Source: Bombyx mori (lineage: Eukaryota; Arthropoda; Insecta; Lepidoptera; Bombycidae). From it: DNA of 64,000 bases. Positions 61,689 to 64,000 of this stretch are shown one piece after another. The DNA lies in assembly GCF_030269925.1 (NCBI RefSeq), contig NC_085135.1, forward strand, positions 10,292,753 to 10,356,752, written 5' to 3'. A model generated the notes under the pieces. It had not been told where the DNA came from and did not search any database. It saw nothing but the letters and a program-made list of their open reading frames with translations. The position numbers were made by a program, and so were the translations under genes. Each line of letters opens with the position of its first letter. Position 1 is the first letter of the stretch.

Positions 61689-64000
61689 TCAATAATAGAA
61701 TTGCTTGTAATCAACTCTCTTCTTGCGACGTGTGAGCGGTGGGGAATAAGTTAAGGACGAGGGTCCGGGCTGATCTGGATCAGAAACAGGTGAGGTACGT
61801 TTAGACGCGACTGGTGACGACAACGCCGGCGGCGGCGCCGGAGGCTCGGCTGAACTGCCAGGAACTAGGTTCTCCCGTTCAAGGTCAACTTCTTCGCAAT
61901 CACCCCAGATCTCGTCAGTTGGCTGGACAATGTCACCAATATCGGTTACCACATTTTCTTGCTCGTTACGTCCGTCTCCACTTTCCATTCCCACAGCCGG
62001 TTGAGCTACAGAAGGCATAATCGAACCATCGCTATAATTGGTTATGTTAGGTTTTGCTAAAATTGTTGTGCTGGAAAATGGAGGCGACGTACCAGTAATA
62101 CAACTCTTTTTTTCAAAATCTTCCTTACTTCTAAAAATCTGATCGATATGCCTAAAACATGTTGTTTCATTTTTAAAAATATAAATTTCATACATCCTTA
62201 ATCCTATTTTTCTTTTTATTTCCCCCTTTTCCCAGCTTACTTTCCGAAAACTGTACCACCGGACCCATACAATTACACCAGGTTGAAATTCCCTTTTTCC
62301 AGAACCGTAAATGTTATCTATGTCCTTTTTTTCTGGCACAATAAGATCAAGTCTAGTTCGTAAATTTCGGCCGAACATTAATTTTGCAGGTGTTTGCCCC
62401 GTAGTGCAGTGCTCGGTATTTCTGTAGTCAAATAAACACCCCAAAAGCTTTTCATGAATAGCATGTTGTGATAAATTTTCATTAATAATTACTGATTTGA
62501 TCATTGTTTTACATGTTCGTACTGAGTTTTCGGCTTGGCCATTACTACATGGGTGATAAATAGGACTCGTTAAGTACTTAATTCCGTTGCTAGAACAAAA
62601 TTCATTAAATTCATAAGAATTTATTTTGACATCGTTATCGGAAACAATAACGTTAGGTAAACCGAAAATAGAAAAAATATACTTTAATTTATTTATCAAG
62701 GCTAAGGTAGTAGTTCCGTTTTGCATATATAAACATTCAAGCCACTTGGTGAATGCGTCCACGATTATTAGGTAAATTCGTTGCCCTATTGACATGTAAT
62801 CCAAGTGTATGCGGTTCCACGGGGCGGGGGCACGGGGCCACGGCGCAGGCGGCGCGCGAGGTGGCGCAACGCGCAACTTCACGCAGGAGTCGCACGCGCC
62901 TATCCAGTGTTCTATGTCGGCGTCGATGCCTGGCCACCACATCCTACCTCTGGCACTACTCTTAGTCTTCACTATACCTAGGTGTATACTATGAAGCTCA
63001 CGCAACATACGATCCTGCAACGTTGTTGGAATAACAACCCTATGTCCGCGCAGTATGAGTCCGTTTTCATATTGAAGATCAGATTTGCAATGGAAAAATG
63101 GTAGTATTAGGTTACATTTTATTTTTCGTGGCCAACCACGGTTCATGTATTTAATCACCATTTGTAAGTTTTTGTCGGTTTCAGTGGCTTTTTTAATGTC
63201 ACTGACTACAACTGCCGGCAGTGTAGTATCTAAAAATTTCAAGGTATATACAGCATCGTTTTCGGGATCAGTTTCGCTCTGCGATAGTTTCAAGGGGGCA
63301 CGCGAAAAAAAATCAGCGACTACATTATTACCGCCAGTAGTATATTGAACCACATATTTGTAAGCGGACAGAATGATTGCATATCTTTGCAATCGTAAAG
63401 CCGTCGTTACAGAGATGCCGTTTTTTTGATTAAAAATAGAAACTAATGGCCGGTGATCAGTTTTCAAAATAAACGGCTCATCGCGACCATAGAGATACTG
63501 GTGGAACTTTTTAACTCCGAAAACGATCGCTGTAGCCTCCTTTTGAATTTGGCTATAGTTGCGTTCGCTAGCCGTTAACGATCTCGACGCGTAAGCTAGA
63601 GGGCGCTCGGTTGCGTCGGCGCCGCACCTCTGGGCCAGCACCGCGCCGAGGCCGCCAGGGCCCGCATCTACGGTCAGAATCAGCTGAGCGTCGTGCTCGA
63701 AGTGGGCAAGGACGCGCTCCGATGCCAACTCGGTCTTTACCTGATGCACCGCGCGACGTTGCCGCTCCGTCCATTCCCACTGCGCGCCGTTGCGGAGTAA
63801 CTCGTGAAGTGGACTCATAATACATGATGCGTTGGGAATAAAATTTCTGTAATAATTTACAACGCCAAGGAACCTTTTTAATTCCGTAACATTGGTGGGT
63901 TCCGCAGCATGTAAAATTGCTTGAACCTTATCGTGGGATGTACGTAAACCATGTTTATTGATAACATAGCCTAGGTAGGTTACACTATCCTTAAAAAACT
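61689..64000 (-). CDS. mag-type pol: end of reverse transcriptase, RNase H, integrase (5' partial)
   Basis: It is open from the window edge to the stop at 61689, about 770 codons. The end of reverse transcriptase (TYLGYVINKHGL, NYYRNFIPNAS) is followed by RNase H (LILTVDAGPGGLGAVL near 63680, KTDHRPL near 63460). Integrase has its zinc site ending CDSCVKL (62900), then HLDYMSI (62805), VSDNDVKINSYEF (62640, where the usual DNG reads DND) and NGQAENSV (62540). A Pro/Ser-rich acidic C-terminus ends DYKQFYY. No stop or frameshift lies in the part seen, so it may be an intact young copy. Confidence 0.88.
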   Translation of the reverse strand, partial: FFKDSVTYLGYVINKHGLRTSHDKVQAILHAAEPTNVTELKRFLGVVNYYRNFIPNASCIMSPLHELLRNGAQWEWTERQRRAVHQVKTELASERVLAHFEHDAQLILTVDAGPGGLGAVLAQRCGADATERPLAYASRSLTASERNYSQIQKEATAIVFGVKKFHQYLYGRDEPFILKTDHRPLVSIFNQKNGISVTTALRLQRYAIILSAYKYVVQYTTGGNNVVADFFSRAPLKLSQSETDPENDAVYTLKFLDTTLPAVVVSDIKKATETDKNLQMVIKYMNRGWPRKIKCNLILPFFHCKSDLQYENGLILRGHRVVIPTTLQDRMLRELHSIHLGIVKTKSSARGRMWWPGIDADIEHWIGACDSCVKLRVAPPRAPPAPWPRAPAPWNRIHLDYMSIGQRIYLIIVDAFTKWLECLYMQNGTTTLALINKLKYIFSIFGLPNVIVSDNDVKINSYEFNEFCSSNGIKYLTSPIYHPCSNGQAENSVRTCKTMIKSVIINENLSQHAIHEKLLGCLFDYRNTEHCTTGQTPAKLMFGRNLRTRLDLIVPEKKDIDNIYGSGKREFQPGVIVWVRWYSFRKVSWEKGEIKRKIGLRMYEIYIFKNETTCFRHIDQIFRSKEDFEKKSCITGTSPPFSSTTILAKPNITNYSDGSIMPSVAQPAVGMESGDGRNEQENVVTDIGDIVQPTDEIWGDCEEVDLERENLVPGSSAEPPAPPPALSSPVASKRTSPVSDPDQPGPSSLTYSPPLTRRKKRVDYKQFYY

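Larger units (their letters stand above)
61545..64000 (-). mobile_element. Ty3/Gypsy element of the mag type, 3' part (continues beyond window)
   Basis: A pol frame, polypurine tract and short LTR on the minus strand, inserted in R1-clade copy D. Its RNase H and integrase resemble those of the element at 23089-27542 but are clearly diverged. Confidence 0.85.

Overview
The window is a eukaryotic, almost certainly insect and probably lepidopteran, stretch of repeats. I find no convincing host gene, tRNA or rRNA. Nearly every kilobase belongs to a transposable element, and most elements sit inside other elements. The reasons for Lepidoptera are: Jockey-type non-LTR copies whose 3' UTR I recall as common in moths; R1-clade elements with 14-bp target duplications and TTAGG-like 5' tracts (TTAGG is the insect telomere unit); and a complete Ty3/Gypsy element with 75-bp LTRs like the silkworm mag element. 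The density and depth of nesting resemble a lepidopteran W chromosome, pericentromeric heterochromatin or a piRNA cluster. That last step is inference.

Region A (1-20047). A Jockey copy (1-4003, cut by the window edge) lies in the gag of an outer BEL/Pao element on the minus strand (relics at 4004-4960 and 19671-19882). The same outer gag is split by a second BEL/Pao element (4966-19670; 366-bp LTRs, 1 mismatch seen; duplication CTTTC). That inner element's pol is in turn split near its C-terminus by a full-length R1-clade element (5486-12583, minus; 14-bp duplication).

Region B (20048-41632). Old Gypsy relics (20048-21760) are followed by the start of a plus-strand LTR element with a tRNA-Lys-type primer site (22976-22993). 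This host is broken by a complete mag-like Gypsy (23089-27542, duplication GTTCT), by a CR1/Jockey-type element (27746-35318, minus) that itself holds a complete Copia element with an intact 1299-residue polyprotein and identical LTRs (28114-32423, duplication ATTCT), and by a nearly full-length Jockey (35326-41270, duplication CCTTGCC) that carries an R1-clade 3' fragment. Host gag and protease reappear at 41266-41632.

Region C (41633-53283). A piggyBac relic precedes a four-level nest. LTR element copy I (42827-52766, duplication GTGT) contains a Jockey copy (44046-52691), which contains inverted copy II of the same LTR family (46572-52417, duplication ACAA). Copy II contains a 3.7-kb DNA transposon (47308-51009; 12-bp inverted ends GGGTCATACACA, duplication ATTT) with a DDE/D-like transposase of a group I cannot firmly classify. 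This is the best candidate for something undescribed.

Region D (53284-64000). A decayed plus-strand Gypsy (LTR promoter from about 53900, integrase tail to 57123) is interrupted by a Jockey 3' copy (54054-55221, 11-bp duplication) and an R1 scrap. Then come a 5'-truncated R1-clade copy (57464-60818), the 5' region of another R1-clade copy (60819-61544), and the 3' part of a mag-like Gypsy (minus) running off the window.

The elements do not form a pathway; they record successive insertions. Comparing copies gives functional signals: both non-LTR families have 3'-UTR hairpins whose stems differ in sequence between copies but still pair, which points to conserved RNA structure.
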